The notes under the pieces were generated by a model. That model saw only the letters and a list, made by a program, of their open reading frames with translations. It was not told where the DNA came from and made no database searches. Below are positions 35,123 to 44,847 of a stretch of 64,000 bases of DNA, one piece after another. The stretch comes from UMGS1994 sp944386155 (GTDB lineage Bacteria; Bacillota; Clostridia; TANB77; CAG-508). Positions within the stretch are counted from its first letter, which is position 1; each line of letters begins with the position of its first letter. The translations under genes were made by a program, and so were the position numbers. The stretch is from contig OZ006973.1 in NCBI GenBank assembly GCA_963931085.1, forward strand, positions 434,001 through 498,000, in the 5' to 3' direction.

Positions 35123-36451
35123 ATGAAAGAAAATGTACTAGAATTGTTAAAAGAAAAGAAAATAATGGAGCTACATCAAGAATTAGATGTAATGAATAGT
35201 GCGGATATCCCGTCAATTCTAGAAAAACTTAATGATGAAGATTTGATCGTAGTCTACAGATTATTATCCAAAGATAAGGCAGCTGAGGTATTTGCATATT
35301 TAGAGCCTGAAATGCAAGAAAAATTAATTAACGCATTAACAGATACAGAGCTTAAAGAAGTTATAAATGAACTATTTATGGATGATACAGTAGACTTAAT
35401 TGAAGAAATGCCTGCAAATGTTGTAAAACGTATTTTAAGAAATATGAAATCACAAGACAGAAGAATTATTAATGAATTATTAAATTATCCAGAAGATAGT
35501 GCTGGAAGCATTATGACCACAGAGTTTGTTGATTTAAAAGAAAATATGACAGTAACAGAAGCTTTTGCAAAAATAAAGAAAATAGGAAATGTAGATAATA
35601 TATATACATGCTATGTTTTATCAATGACTAGAAAATTAATAGGAGTTGTACAACTTAGAGATTTAATATTTGCAAAAAGAAATGATTTTATAAAAGATTT
35701 GATGAAAACAGATGTTATAAGTGTTATGACAGAAGATGATCAAGAGGAAGTTGCTAAAAAGTTTGATAAATATGATGTAAATATTATGCCTGTAGTAGAT
35801 AAAGAAAATAGATTAGTTGGTATTGTAACTATTGACGATGCTATGGAAGTTATGGTTGACGAAACAACAGAAGACTTTCAAAAAATGGCCGCTATAACAC
35901 CATCTGAAGATTCTTATTTTAAAACAAGTGTATTTAAACATGCAAAAAATAGATTTATATGGCTTTTAGTATTAATGATTTCATCTGCTGTAACAGGAGC
36001 TGTAATTACTCATTATGAAAACGCATTTGCAGCAATTCCTTTACTTGTAGCATTTATCCCAATGGTAATGGGAACTGGTGGAAACTGTGGATCACAAAGT
36101 TCAACATTAATTATTAGAGGATTAGCAAAAGATGAAATTACAACAAAAGATATATTTAGAGCAATATGGAAAGAAATAAGAATTGGAGTTATAGTAGGAA
36201 TTGGATTATTTATTGCAAACTTTATAAGAATAATGCTTCAATATAATGATATGAAAATAGCAATAACAGTAGGGCTTACTTTAATTGGAACAACAATACT
36301 TGCTAAAACATTAGGATGTATTTTACCGATTGCAGCTAAAAAAGTAAATTTAGATCCAGCAATTATGGCAGCTCCACTAATCAGTACAATTGTTGATACT
36401 TGTTCTGTAATGTTATTCTTTAATATTGCAATTATTATTTTAGGGTTATAA
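35123..36451 (+). CDS. mgtE: Magnesium transporter MgtE
   Basis: 442 residues. N-terminal helical superhelix domain (about 1-125), two CBS domains (about 130-250) that sense Mg2+, then five membrane helices with the signature MGTGGNCGSQSSTLIIRGLA near residue 310. Channel-like Mg2+ uptake system, gated by cytosolic Mg2+. Control by the M-box fits. Confidence 0.96.
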   Translation: MKENVLELLKEKKIMELHQELDVMNSADIPSILEKLNDEDLIVVYRLLSKDKAAEVFAYLEPEMQEKLINALTDTELKEVINELFMDDTVDLIEEMPANVVKRILRNMKSQDRRIINELLNYPEDSAGSIMTTEFVDLKENMTVTEAFAKIKKIGNVDNIYTCYVLSMTRKLIGVVQLRDLIFAKRNDFIKDLMKTDVISVMTEDDQEEVAKKFDKYDVNIMPVVDKENRLVGIVTIDDAMEVMVDETTEDFQKMAAITPSEDSYFKTSVFKHAKNRFIWLLVLMISSAVTGAVITHYENAFAAIPLLVAFIPMVMGTGGNCGSQSSTLIIRGLAKDEITTKDIFRAIWKEIRIGVIVGIGLFIANFIRIMLQYNDMKIAITVGLTLIGTTILAKTLGCILPIAAKKVNLDPAIMAAPLISTIVDTCSVMLFFNIAIIILGL

Positions 36452-36465
36452 AATAATATAAACAA

Positions 36466-36540
36466 AAATACAAAAATAAAATAAAAAATAAATAAAAATA
36501 AAAATAAAAATAAAAATATAAATATAAATATAAATATAAG
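36466..36540. repeat. A-rich microsatellite between mgtE and mscL
   Basis: Tandem AAAAAT units (about 36478-36516) followed by ATAAAT/ATATAA units (36516-36538), no gene content; the mscL ribosome site AAGGAGAA follows directly. Confidence 0.75.
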
Positions 36541-36550
36541 GAGAAAAAAT

Positions 36551-37072
36551 ATGTCTTTATTTAAAGAATTTAAACAATTCGCAATGAGAGGAAATATTGT
36601 GGATTTAGCAGTTGGTGTTGTAATAGGTGGTGCTTTTCAATCAATAGTTACATCACTTGTGAATGATATTATAATGCCTTTTACAAGTGTTTTTACAGGG
36701 AGAGTTAATTACAAAGACTGGGTAATTGATATTTTTGGAGGAGCAGCAAAAATACAAATTGGATCTTTTATAACAGCGATAATTAATTTCTTAATAGTAG
36801 CTTTTACGATCTTTTTAGTGTTAAAGTATATAAATAAATTAAATAAGAAAATAGATGATCTAAATAAAGAAGTTACAGAAACTTTAAATAAAAACCCAAT
36901 AATGAAATTTACGAAAAAAATAGAAAAGAAAGATGTAGAAGAGAAAAAAGAAGATCCTAAAACAAAAATATGCCCATATTGTTTATCAGAGATACCATAC
37001 AAAGCAACTAAATGTTGTTATTGTACATCAGATTTGACAGAAGAAAATGAAGATAATAAAGTAACAAATTAA
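36551..37072 (+). CDS. mscL: Large-conductance mechanosensitive channel MscL with C-terminal zinc ribbon
   Basis: 173 residues. Residues 1-100 are a canonical MscL pore: FKQFAMRGNIVDLAVGVVIGGAF, second helix near 75-95. A charged helix follows, then a Cys4 ribbon CPYCLSEIPYKATKCCYCTSDL at about 138-160, longer than the usual 130-150 residues. Opens under membrane tension as an emergency valve. The zinc ribbon lies on the cytoplasmic side. Confidence 0.94.
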   Translation: MSLFKEFKQFAMRGNIVDLAVGVVIGGAFQSIVTSLVNDIIMPFTSVFTGRVNYKDWVIDIFGGAAKIQIGSFITAIINFLIVAFTIFLVLKYINKLNKKIDDLNKEVTETLNKNPIMKFTKKIEKKDVEEKKEDPKTKICPYCLSEIPYKATKCCYCTSDLTEENEDNKVTN

Positions 37073-37154
37073 ATTATTAAATTATATAATTAATATTAAA
37101 TCAAAATAAAAGAATATTTTTTATAAAAATACTAATAATATTATTGGTGATAAT

Positions 37155-37289
37155 ATGAAAAGGTATTCAAGATATAAAAATAACACAGGTGAATTTATTC
37201 CAAGCTTTTATAAATGGAAAACACCAGAAGAACAAAAAAGAATTGCAAATAGATTGGCTAATATAACAAAATCAAAAAAAGAAGATTAA
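37155..37289 (+). CDS. Small unknown protein (44 aa)
   Basis: ATG 37155 behind TTGGTGAT. Product starts MKRYSRYKNNTGEFIPSFYK and ends KSKKED; basic, Tyr/Lys-rich, no membrane segment. Native codons. A terminator overlaps its stop, which supports a real gene. Confidence 0.5.
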   Translation: MKRYSRYKNNTGEFIPSFYKWKTPEEQKRIANRLANITKSKKED

Positions 37290-37317
37290 AGATATATGCT
37301 TTAAATCTTCTTTTTTT
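37279..37317 (+). terminator. Terminator overlapping the 44-aa gene stop
   Basis: AAGAAGATT-AAAG pairs with CTTTAAATCTTCTT (one bulge), then a T7 run ending at 37317. Confidence 0.8.
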
Positions 37318-37389
37318 AATTAGTAAGTAAAAAAACGTATAACAAAATTTAAAATGTTAAAAATAAAATTATAAAAAGTTTGGAAAGAA

Positions 37390-39905
37390 GTGAAAGTTTT
37401 GGAATATAAGTTTACTGAAAATAGCAAAAATGTTTTAAATGAAGCAAAAATGATAGCTGAAAAATTAAAACATTCTTATATTGGAACAGAACATATTTTA
37501 TACGGATTAAGTAAAAATATAGATTGTGTTGCAGGAAAAGTTTTAGACAATTTAAATATATCTCCAGAAAGCATAAAAAATAAAATAATAGAATATATAG
37601 GTATAGAAGATAATATAGAATATGAATTAATAGGATTTACTCCTAAAACTAAAAGATTATTAGAAAGTGCTTATATTGAGTCTAAAAAATATAATAGAGA
37701 TTTAATAGAAACAGAAGATATATTAATAGCACTTTTAGATGATCCAAAATTTATGGCGAACAAAATGTTAATAGATTTAGGAATAAATTTAAAAGATGCG
37801 TATTTAGAAATTCAAGAAGTTTTAAGTAGTAAAAATAATAATTTTAACAATATAGAAGATTATGAATTAATTTCTGAAATAAAAAAAGAAGATATAGTGA
37901 CTCTTAAAAAATACAGTATAGATCTAACTAAAAAAGCCAAGGAAGGGAAATTAGATCCAGTAATAGGGAGAGAAAAGGAGACTAGAAGAGTTATAGAAAT
38001 ATTATCTAGAAGAATAAAAAATAATCCTTGCTTAATAGGAGATGCAGGAGTAGGAAAAACTGCTATTATAGAAGGTTTGGCAGAAAAAATAGCAAATAAA
38101 GAAGTGCCAGATGAATTAAAGTTTAAAAAGATTTTTAGTTTAGATATTTCAATGCTTTTAGCTGGTAGTAAGTATAGAGGCGATTTTGAAGAGAGAATGA
38201 AAAAATGCTTAAATGAAGCACAAAAAAACAAGAATATAATTTTATTTATAGATGAAATACATATGATAGTAGGAACAGGAGCTGCAGAAGGAGCAATAGA
38301 TGCATCAAATATATTAAAACCACTTCTTGCAAGAGGAGATATACAATTAATAGGTGCAACGACTATAAATGAATATAGAAAGTATATCGAAAAAGATAAC
38401 GCTTTAGAAAGAAGATTTCAGTCAGTAATTGTGGAAGAACCTTCAAAAGAGAATACTATTTTAATATTAAAAGGAATACGAGATAAATATGAAGCTCATC
38501 ATAATGTTAAAATAAAAGATGAGGCAATTTATTCTGCAGTAGAACTTGCTAAAAGATATATAAATGATAGAAATTTTCCTGATAAAGCAATAGACTTAAT
38601 AGATGAAGCTTGTTCGAGAGTTAAATTAGATGTTTTTAATATGCCTGAAAACATAAAAGAATTAGAAAATTCATTATCAAAAATAAAACTTGAAAAAGAA
38701 GAAAATATAAAGATAGAAAATTTTGAAAGAGCATCAAAATTAAAACAAAAAGAAAATGAGTTAGAAAGAAAAATAAAAGAAGAGAATGAAAAGTGGAAAA
38801 ATAAATATAATAATAAAGTTATAGAAATTACAGAAAAAGATATTGGAAATGTAGTTTCAGATATTACAGGAATAGAAATTAATAAAATAAATGAAAATGA
38901 ATTTAATAAATTAAAAAGAATAGCAAGTAACTTAAAAAAAGAAATAATAGGGCAAAATGAAGCAATAGAAAAAGTGATAAATGTTTTAAAAAGAAATACA
39001 TTGGGAATAACAGAAACATCTAGACCGATAGGATCATTTCTTTTTCTAGGAAGTAGCGGTGTGCGGTAAAACTGAACTTGCTAAAAAACTAAATAAAGAA
39101 CTATTTGGAGATGAAGATTCTTTAATTAGATTTGATATGTCTGAATATATGGAACCAAATGCTGTATCTAAATTAATAGGAGCCCCTCCACGGATATGTT
39201 GGGTATGATGAAGGAGGGAAACTTACAGAAGCGGTTAGGAGAAAAAATTATTCAGTTATTTTATTTGATGAGATAGAAAAAGCAAATATTGATGTACTAG
39301 ATATATTACTTCAAATATTAGAAGATGGAATATTAACAGATTCTATGAGAGGGAAAAAAGTAAACTTTAAAAATACAATTATAATTATGACTTCAAATAT
39401 TGGAGCTGATATATTATTAAAAAGTGGAAATGAAATAGGATTTAGAAATAAAGAAAATAAAATCTATAACAAAAATAATGAAAAAGATATGGCTGATAAT
39501 AATGAAAATAAAAATAATGTAAATGATAGTATAAAAATAGATGTTTTAAAAGAAGTAAATAAGATTCTAAAAAAAGAATTTTTAAATAGAATTGATGAAA
39601 TTATTGTTTTTAATATATTATCTAAAGATGTTATTAAGAAAATAATCAAAAAATATATTTTTGATTTAGCAACTAGATTTGAAAAAGCTTGTTATAAAAT
39701 TAATATATGTGAAAGTGCAACAGAATTTGTTTTAAATAATTGTTTAGAAAATCAAAATGGTGCAAGAGATATAAAAAGAAATATTAAAAATTTAATTGAA
39801 GATAAAATAACAGAAGAAATTATTACAAATAATTTAGAAAAGGGAAGTTGTTTAAATATATATGTTGATAATGAAAATAATTTAATTATAGATAAGAGTA
39901 ATTAA
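37390..39905 (+). CDS. clpC: ClpC-type AAA+ unfoldase, frame interrupted by two CGG +1 sites
   Basis: Reads as one full-length ClpC (837 residues) only if one C is skipped at 39064 and one at 39191. GTG start 37390 after GGAAAG. Order: Clp N-domain (about 5-145), AAA1 with Walker A GDAGVGKT near 217 and ILFIDEIHM, short UVR-like middle (about 430-460), AAA2 with Walker A GSSGVGKT near 553, pore loop GAPPGYVGYDEGGKLTE near 596, sensor TSNIGAD, and C-domain. Everything outside the two sites is intact, unlike a decayed pseudogene. Uncorrected, the product ends right after SSGVR. No ctsR or mcsAB nearby. Confidence 0.85.
39061..39070 (+). other. CGG +1 frameshift site 1 (ClpC Walker A)
   Basis: Frame reads GTG CGG TAA. 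Skipping C39064 gives GTG GGT AAA ACT, restoring Val-Gly-Lys-Thr of the second Walker A. The zero frame stops directly after CGG. Confidence 0.8.
39188..39197 (+). other. CGG +1 frameshift site 2 (ClpC pore loop)
   Basis: Frame reads CCA CGG ATA TGT TGG GTA TGA. Skipping C39191 gives CCA GGA TAT GTT GGG, restoring Pro-Gly-Tyr-Val-Gly. The zero frame stops four codons after CGG. Confidence 0.8.
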
Positions 39906-40048
39906 AATTAAAAAAGAAAAAAGTAAATACAAAAAATCAAAAACAAATAAATAAAAAATAAAAAATTGTAAAATATTGAAATAAAAAATTGATATAAAAA
40001 TATTTATGTGCTATAATTTTTTTATAATGTAGTATAAGGGGTATTTTT

Positions 40049-40384
40049 ATGAGTGCAACACTAATGATAATAGTAATGCTTCTTGCTATAATTGTATTAT
40101 TAATTGCATTTGCTGTAGCTCAAATTAGAATGGCTGGTATGAAAGTTAAAGATTTTTGGTCATTTATTAAAGCAAATGAAATGTTAGATAAATTATATGC
40201 ATTTTCAAAGAAGTATGAAAAATTAAGTACAACTGAACAATTAATGTTTTTAAGAGAAGCTGAAAGAGTATTTGAAGCTTTTGACAAAGTTCCAAACGCA
40301 CTTTGGGAAGAAGAATATCAAAAGTATATGGAGGTACTTTCAACATATAAAGATATTAAACTTGTAAGATGGGAATCAAATTAA
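40049..40384 (+). CDS. Membrane-anchored unknown protein (111 aa)
   Basis: One N-terminal membrane helix (about 4-26) and a cytoplasmic-type helical domain (about 35-105; FLREAERVFEAFDKVP). Ribosome site AGGGG. No family recognised. Stands alone 260 bp before pyrH. Confidence 0.7.
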   Translation: MSATLMIIVMLLAIIVLLIAFAVAQIRMAGMKVKDFWSFIKANEMLDKLYAFSKKYEKLSTTEQLMFLREAERVFEAFDKVPNALWEEEYQKYMEVLSTYKDIKLVRWESN

Positions 40385-40438
40385 ATTAAAATAAAAAATT
40401 AAAATAAAAGTAAAAATAAAATAATGATAAAATATATT

Positions 40439-40473
40439 AAAAGATTTGGCTAGTTTGTTCAAATCTTTTTATT
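40439..40473 (+). terminator. Terminator after the 111-aa gene
   Basis: Stem AAAGATTTG/CAAATCTTT (40440-40448 with 40460-40468) and T run. The rest of 40385-40645 is AT-rich with no gene seen. Confidence 0.8.
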
Positions 40474-40645
40474 TTGAAAAAATTTCTATATTAAAAATTT
40501 ATAATCGGAAATTTAATAAAAACTTATAAATAGTAATTATAAAAAAGTTAAAAAAAGAGTTAATAAAAATATAAAAAAATGTAGCGAAACTATATAATAT
40601 ATGATAAAATGTGAAAAGTATAAAAGTATGGAGGTCATTTGAAAA

Positions 40646-41341
40646 ATGTACAAGAGAGTTTTACTTAAAATTAGTGGTGAAGCACTAGCAGGAGAAAATA
40701 AGCATGGAATAGATTCTATTTCCATAGGAAATATATGTGATAGAATAAAAATCTTACATGATAAAGGAATAGAAATAGGAGTAGTAGTAGGTGGAGGAAA
40801 TTTCTGGAGAGGAAGAGACGACCATGATATGGAAAGAACTACCTCAGATTATATAGGAATGTTATCTACTGTTATGAATTCTTTAGCAGTAAGAGATGCT
40901 TTAGAAAAAAGAGGTGTTGAAGCTGTAGTATTAACAGCAATACAGATGAATGTAGTAGCAGAAAGCTACACAAAAAGAAATACTGAAAAATACTTAAAAG
41001 AAGGAAAAGTTGTAATATTTTCTGCAGGTACAGGGCATCCATATTTTTCAACAGATACATGTGCAGCTTTAAGAGCTTGTGAGATGAATGCAGAGGTAAT
41101 ATTAGTTGCAAAAACTATAGATGGTGTATATTCTGCAGATCCTAAAATAGATAAAGATGCAGTAAAATATGATACTATAACTTATAGTGAAGTATTAAAG
41201 AAAAATTTACAAGCAATGGATTCAGCATCTACTGCAATATGTATGGAAAATAATATACCATTAGTTGTTTTTAGCATATTTGAACCAGATAATATAGTAA
41301 AAGCAGCTGAAGGAAAAAACATTGGAACTCTAGTTAAGTAA
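40646..41341 (+). CDS. pyrH: Uridylate kinase
   Basis: 231 residues; phosphorylates UMP to UDP. Amino-acid-kinase fold: LKISGEALAG at the N-terminus, VVGGGNFWRG near 50, GTGHPYFSTDT near 132, DGVYSADP near 160. First gene of the conserved pyrH-frr-uppS-cdsA-rseP-polC order. Confidence 0.97.
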   Translation: MYKRVLLKISGEALAGENKHGIDSISIGNICDRIKILHDKGIEIGVVVGGGNFWRGRDDHDMERTTSDYIGMLSTVMNSLAVRDALEKRGVEAVVLTAIQMNVVAESYTKRNTEKYLKEGKVVIFSAGTGHPYFSTDTCAALRACEMNAEVILVAKTIDGVYSADPKIDKDAVKYDTITYSEVLKKNLQAMDSASTAICMENNIPLVVFSIFEPDNIVKAAEGKNIGTLVK

Positions 41342-41431
41342 TTAAATTTTATAAAATATATAATAATTATAAAATTATAATAATACAAAAGAAGGGAAAT
41401 ATATTAGAAATAAAGAAAGGAAATTTTAAAT

Positions 41432-41980
41432 ATGGAATTTAATGAGATTGAAGAGAGAATGGACAAATCAATAAGTGTTTTTGAAGAAAACTTATCGGAA
41501 ATTAGAGCGGGAAGAGCAAATCCTGCAATTTTAAATAAAATAACAGTTGATTATTATGGAGTTCCAACTCCAATAAATCAAGTTGCAGGAATATCAGTTC
41601 CAGAAGCTAGAATGATTGTAATTCAACCATGGGATGCAAGTGTTTTAAAAGAGATTGAAAGAGCGATCTTAGCATCAGATATAGGAATAAACCCAAATAA
41701 TGATGGAAAAGTAATAAGACTAGTGTTTCCAGAATTAAATGAGGAAAGAAGAAAAGAAATTGTAAAAGATATTAAAAAATTAGCTGAAGAAGCAAAAGTT
41801 GCAGTAAGATCAATAAGAAGAGACGGTATTGATGAAGCAAAAGAACTTGAAAAAGAAAGCATGATAACAGAAGATGATTTAAAAAGAGCAGAGGAACAAA
41901 TTCAAAAAATTACAGATAAAAAAATAGCAGAAATAGATGTTATACTAGAGAAAAAAGAAAAAGAAATAATGTCAATATAA
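41432..41980 (+). CDS. frr: Ribosome recycling factor
   Basis: 182 residues, normal. N-terminal helix with LSEIRAGRANPAIL, domain II VDYYGVPTPINQVA, C-terminal coiled coil KEIVKDIKKLAEEAKVAVRSIRRD. Splits post-termination ribosomes together with EF-G. Ribosome site AAAGGAA. Confidence 0.97.
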   Translation: MEFNEIEERMDKSISVFEENLSEIRAGRANPAILNKITVDYYGVPTPINQVAGISVPEARMIVIQPWDASVLKEIERAILASDIGINPNNDGKVIRLVFPELNEERRKEIVKDIKKLAEEAKVAVRSIRRDGIDEAKELEKESMITEDDLKRAEEQIQKITDKKIAEIDVILEKKEKEIMSI

Positions 41981-42002
41981 TTAATATTATAAGGAGTTTA
42001 TT

Positions 42003-42710
42003 ATGCAAGCATCAAATTTACCAGTACATATAGCTATTATAATGGATGGAAACAGAAGATGGGCAAGACAAAGAAATTTAGATGTTAAGACAGGGCATAA
42101 AGAAGGAGCTAAAACATTAGAAAATATAGTTAGATATGCTAAAAAAGTTGGAATTAAATATATTACAGTATATGCATTTTCAACTGAAAATTGGAAAAGA
42201 AGTGAAGAAGAAGTTGGAGCATTAATGATTCTTTTACAAGCATATCTTGACAGTTATGCAAAAAGAGCAGATACAGAAGGTATAAAAGTTAAAGTTTTAG
42301 GAGATATATCTGTTCTTCCAAAAGGAATGCAAAATACAATAGGAAAATTAGAAGAAAGAACAAAAGATAATACAGATATTAATTTTAATATAGCACTTAA
42401 CTATGGCGGAAGAGATGAAATAGTAAAAGCAGTGAGAAAAATTTCAGAAAAAGTAAAAAATGGTGAACTTAATGTAGAAGATATTAATGAAGAAATTATA
42501 TCAGATAATTTATATACAAGTGGTATGCCAGATCCAGATGTAGTTGTAAGAACATCTGGTGAAATGAGAACTAGCAATTTTTTACCATGGCAAATAGTGT
42601 ATTCTGAATTTATCTTTGTTGAAAAAAATTGGCCAGAATTTTCAGAAGAAGATTTAGATAAAGTCATAGAGATTTATCAAAAGAGAAATAGAAAATTTGG
42701 AGGGAAATAA
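42003..42710 (+). CDS. uppS: Undecaprenyl diphosphate synthase
   Basis: 235 residues, cis-prenyltransferase making the C55 lipid carrier for cell wall. Motifs IIMDGNRRWAR at the N-terminus, FSTENWKRS near 65, NYGGRDEIV near 140, PDPDVVVRTSGEMRTSNFLPWQ near 180. It starts 20 bp after frr and uses AAGGAG. Confidence 0.97.
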   Translation: MQASNLPVHIAIIMDGNRRWARQRNLDVKTGHKEGAKTLENIVRYAKKVGIKYITVYAFSTENWKRSEEEVGALMILLQAYLDSYAKRADTEGIKVKVLGDISVLPKGMQNTIGKLEERTKDNTDINFNIALNYGGRDEIVKAVRKISEKVKNGELNVEDINEEIISDNLYTSGMPDPDVVVRTSGEMRTSNFLPWQIVYSEFIFVEKNWPEFSEEDLDKVIEIYQKRNRKFGGK

Positions 42711-42722
42711 AAGGAGTTTGTT

Positions 42723-43538
42723 ATGGGAATAAAAAGAATATTGTCAGGCATTTTTGGTCTGCCAATAATTGCTTTATTATTAGTTTTTGGAAATAAATAT
42801 ATATTAGATGTTTTTTTAGCAGTTATTGCTATTATAAGTATCCATGAATACATGAATGCTATGGAGAAAAAAGATTTAAAACCAGTAAAATGGCTTGGAT
42901 ATATTTTAGCTGCATCAATAGCAGGAATACATCTAATTCCTATAGATATAATAAGTCGATATTTAGGACTTGGAATAATGGCAATAGTAGCAATATTATT
43001 TACAATAGTTATCGTAAGAGAAATGAAAACAAATATCTCAGATATTGTAGTTAGTTTATTTGGATATATTTATATCGTTGGGTTTATAGCTTTTTTAGCA
43101 TTACTTTATGGACTTGAAAATGTAGGTAAATTTTATATTTGGTACATATTCTTAGCAACATGGGGATGCGATGTATTTGCTTTTTGTATAGGAAGCAAAT
43201 TTGGAAAGCATAAATTTAGTAAAATAAGCCCTAATAAATCAATCGAAGGTTGTGTAGCTGGAACTTTAGGTGGAGTTATATTAGTAGTGCTTTATACTTT
43301 ATTATTAAATAGTGTATTTGACATGAATATTAGTTATTTAGTAATGGGAGCAATAGGATTTGTATTAACTGTATTAGGTCAAATTGGAGATTTTTCAGCA
43401 TCTGCTATAAAAAGATATGCAGGAATAAAAGATTATAGTAATTTAATTCCAGGACATGGTGGAATGATAGATAGAATAGATAGTGTTATTTTTGCAGCAC
43501 CATTTGCATATTACTTAGTTAGTATATTTATGTTGTAA
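42723..43538 (+). CDS. cdsA: Phosphatidate cytidylyltransferase
   Basis: 271 residues, about seven membrane helices. The signature near residues 150-260 (GSKFGKHKFSKISPNKSIEG, then GDFSASAIKRYAGIKDY and PGHGGMIDRIDS) is complete. Makes CDP-diacylglycerol for phospholipids. The usual dxr gene is absent between it and rseP. Confidence 0.96.
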   Translation: MGIKRILSGIFGLPIIALLLVFGNKYILDVFLAVIAIISIHEYMNAMEKKDLKPVKWLGYILAASIAGIHLIPIDIISRYLGLGIMAIVAILFTIVIVREMKTNISDIVVSLFGYIYIVGFIAFLALLYGLENVGKFYIWYIFLATWGCDVFAFCIGSKFGKHKFSKISPNKSIEGCVAGTLGGVILVVLYTLLLNSVFDMNISYLVMGAIGFVLTVLGQIGDFSASAIKRYAGIKDYSNLIPGHGGMIDRIDSVIFAAPFAYYLVSIFML

Positions 43539-43551
43539 ACAGGAGGAAATA

Positions 43552-44811
43552 TTGATTTCTTTTATAATAAATGCAATTAAAATCATATTTTTATTAGGTT
43601 TTTTAATATTAATACATGAGGCAGGACACTTTTTAGTTGCAAAATTTTTTAAAGTTAAAGTTAATGAATTTTCATTAGGCTTTGGAAAAATATTATATTC
43701 AAAACAAAGAAAAGAAACTAAATATTGTATAAGAGCTTTTCCACTTGGTGGATTCGTAAGTATGGAAGGCGAAGATGAAAAATCTGATGAAGAAGGTTCT
43801 TTTAGTAAGCTTTCAATACCTAAAAGAATATTAATAGTTGCAGCAGGTGCAACTGTGAATATAGTTTTTGGACTTTTAGTTTTCTTTATATTAGCTTGTT
43901 CTCAAGGAAATTTCTATTCAACAACAGTTGCTGAAGTAGTCGATACTTATGCAGCAGAAAGTGTAGGAATTATTCCAGGTGATAAAATATTAGAGATTAA
44001 TAATAAAAAAATTAGATTAAATTCTGATATAACAGAAGAAGTAGAAAAAAGCAATGGCTCAAATATTGAAGTAGTAGTTTTACGAGATGGAAAAGAAGTT
44101 TCTTATAATTTTAAACCTACAGAGAAAATTACTAAAACAATAGGAATATATCTTGGAAATGAAAATTCAGCAACTTGTAAAATTGAGTCTATTTATGAAA
44201 ATTCACCAGCAGAGAAATCTGGAGTTAAAGCTGGTGATATAATAACTAAAGTAAATGATACAACAGTAAATGATGATTATAATAAAGCAATAGAATTAAT
44301 CCAAAATTCTGAAGAAAATGTTAAACTAACAGTAGATAGAAACGGAGAAACTATAGACTTTGACATTGTTCCAATAGAAAATAAAGAATACTATATAGGA
44401 GCTATGTTTAGCCTAGCAGATAAAAATTTGAAAAATAATTTATATTATGGATTTTGGACTACTATAGATTTTTCAGGTTCATTATTATATAATGTAAAAG
44501 AATTATTTGCAGGACATATTTCTACAGATCAACTTATGGGACCTGTGGGAATATCATCAACTGTTGCTTCTACAACAACATTTGCAGAGTTTATATATTT
44601 ACTTGCTGTTATTTCTTTATCACTTGGTGTTACAAATTTACTTCCGATACCAGCATTAGATGGAGGAAAAATAGTTTTACTTTTAATAGAAGCTATAAGA
44701 CGTAAACCATTAAGTGAAAAGTTTGAAATAACTATCCAATTAGTAGGATTTTCGCTTTTAATATTATTATCAATATATGTATCATATAATGATATACTTA
44801 GATTATTTTAA
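43552..44811 (+). CDS. rseP: RIP zinc metalloprotease (RseP/RasP, site-2 protease)
   Basis: 419 residues, TTG start at 43552, 6 bp after AGGAGG. Active-site HEAGH in LILIHEAGHFLVAKFF near residue 22, a PDZ domain about 185-275, and LLPIPALDGGK near 365 supplying the third metal ligand. Membrane protease cleaving anti-sigma factors and signal peptide remnants. Confidence 0.96.
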   Translation: MISFIINAIKIIFLLGFLILIHEAGHFLVAKFFKVKVNEFSLGFGKILYSKQRKETKYCIRAFPLGGFVSMEGEDEKSDEEGSFSKLSIPKRILIVAAGATVNIVFGLLVFFILACSQGNFYSTTVAEVVDTYAAESVGIIPGDKILEINNKKIRLNSDITEEVEKSNGSNIEVVVLRDGKEVSYNFKPTEKITKTIGIYLGNENSATCKIESIYENSPAEKSGVKAGDIITKVNDTTVNDDYNKAIELIQNSEENVKLTVDRNGETIDFDIVPIENKEYYIGAMFSLADKNLKNNLYYGFWTTIDFSGSLLYNVKELFAGHISTDQLMGPVGISSTVASTTTFAEFIYLLAVISLSLGVTNLLPIPALDGGKIVLLLIEAIRRKPLSEKFEITIQLVGFSLLILLSIYVSYNDILRLF

Positions 44812-44847
44812 ATAAATACTTAGGATAAGAAAGAAAGAGGGATTATT

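Noticed and set aside
36466..36540. Possible CRISPR-like repeats
   Set aside because: Simple AAAAAT/ATAAAT microsatellite without constant repeats and unique spacers; no cas genes in the window.
39050..39200. Ordinary pseudogene decay of clpC
   Set aside because: Only two lesions, both an extra C making CGG before a conserved Gly codon, with no other damage; decay would be less uniform. Sequencing or assembly error is not excluded.
39345..39905. Treating the last part of clpC as a separate small gene starting at ATG 39345
   Set aside because: The homologous sequence continues upstream in the same frame to 39192 and joins the earlier frames by single-base skips; ATG 39345 is an internal Met without a ribosome site.
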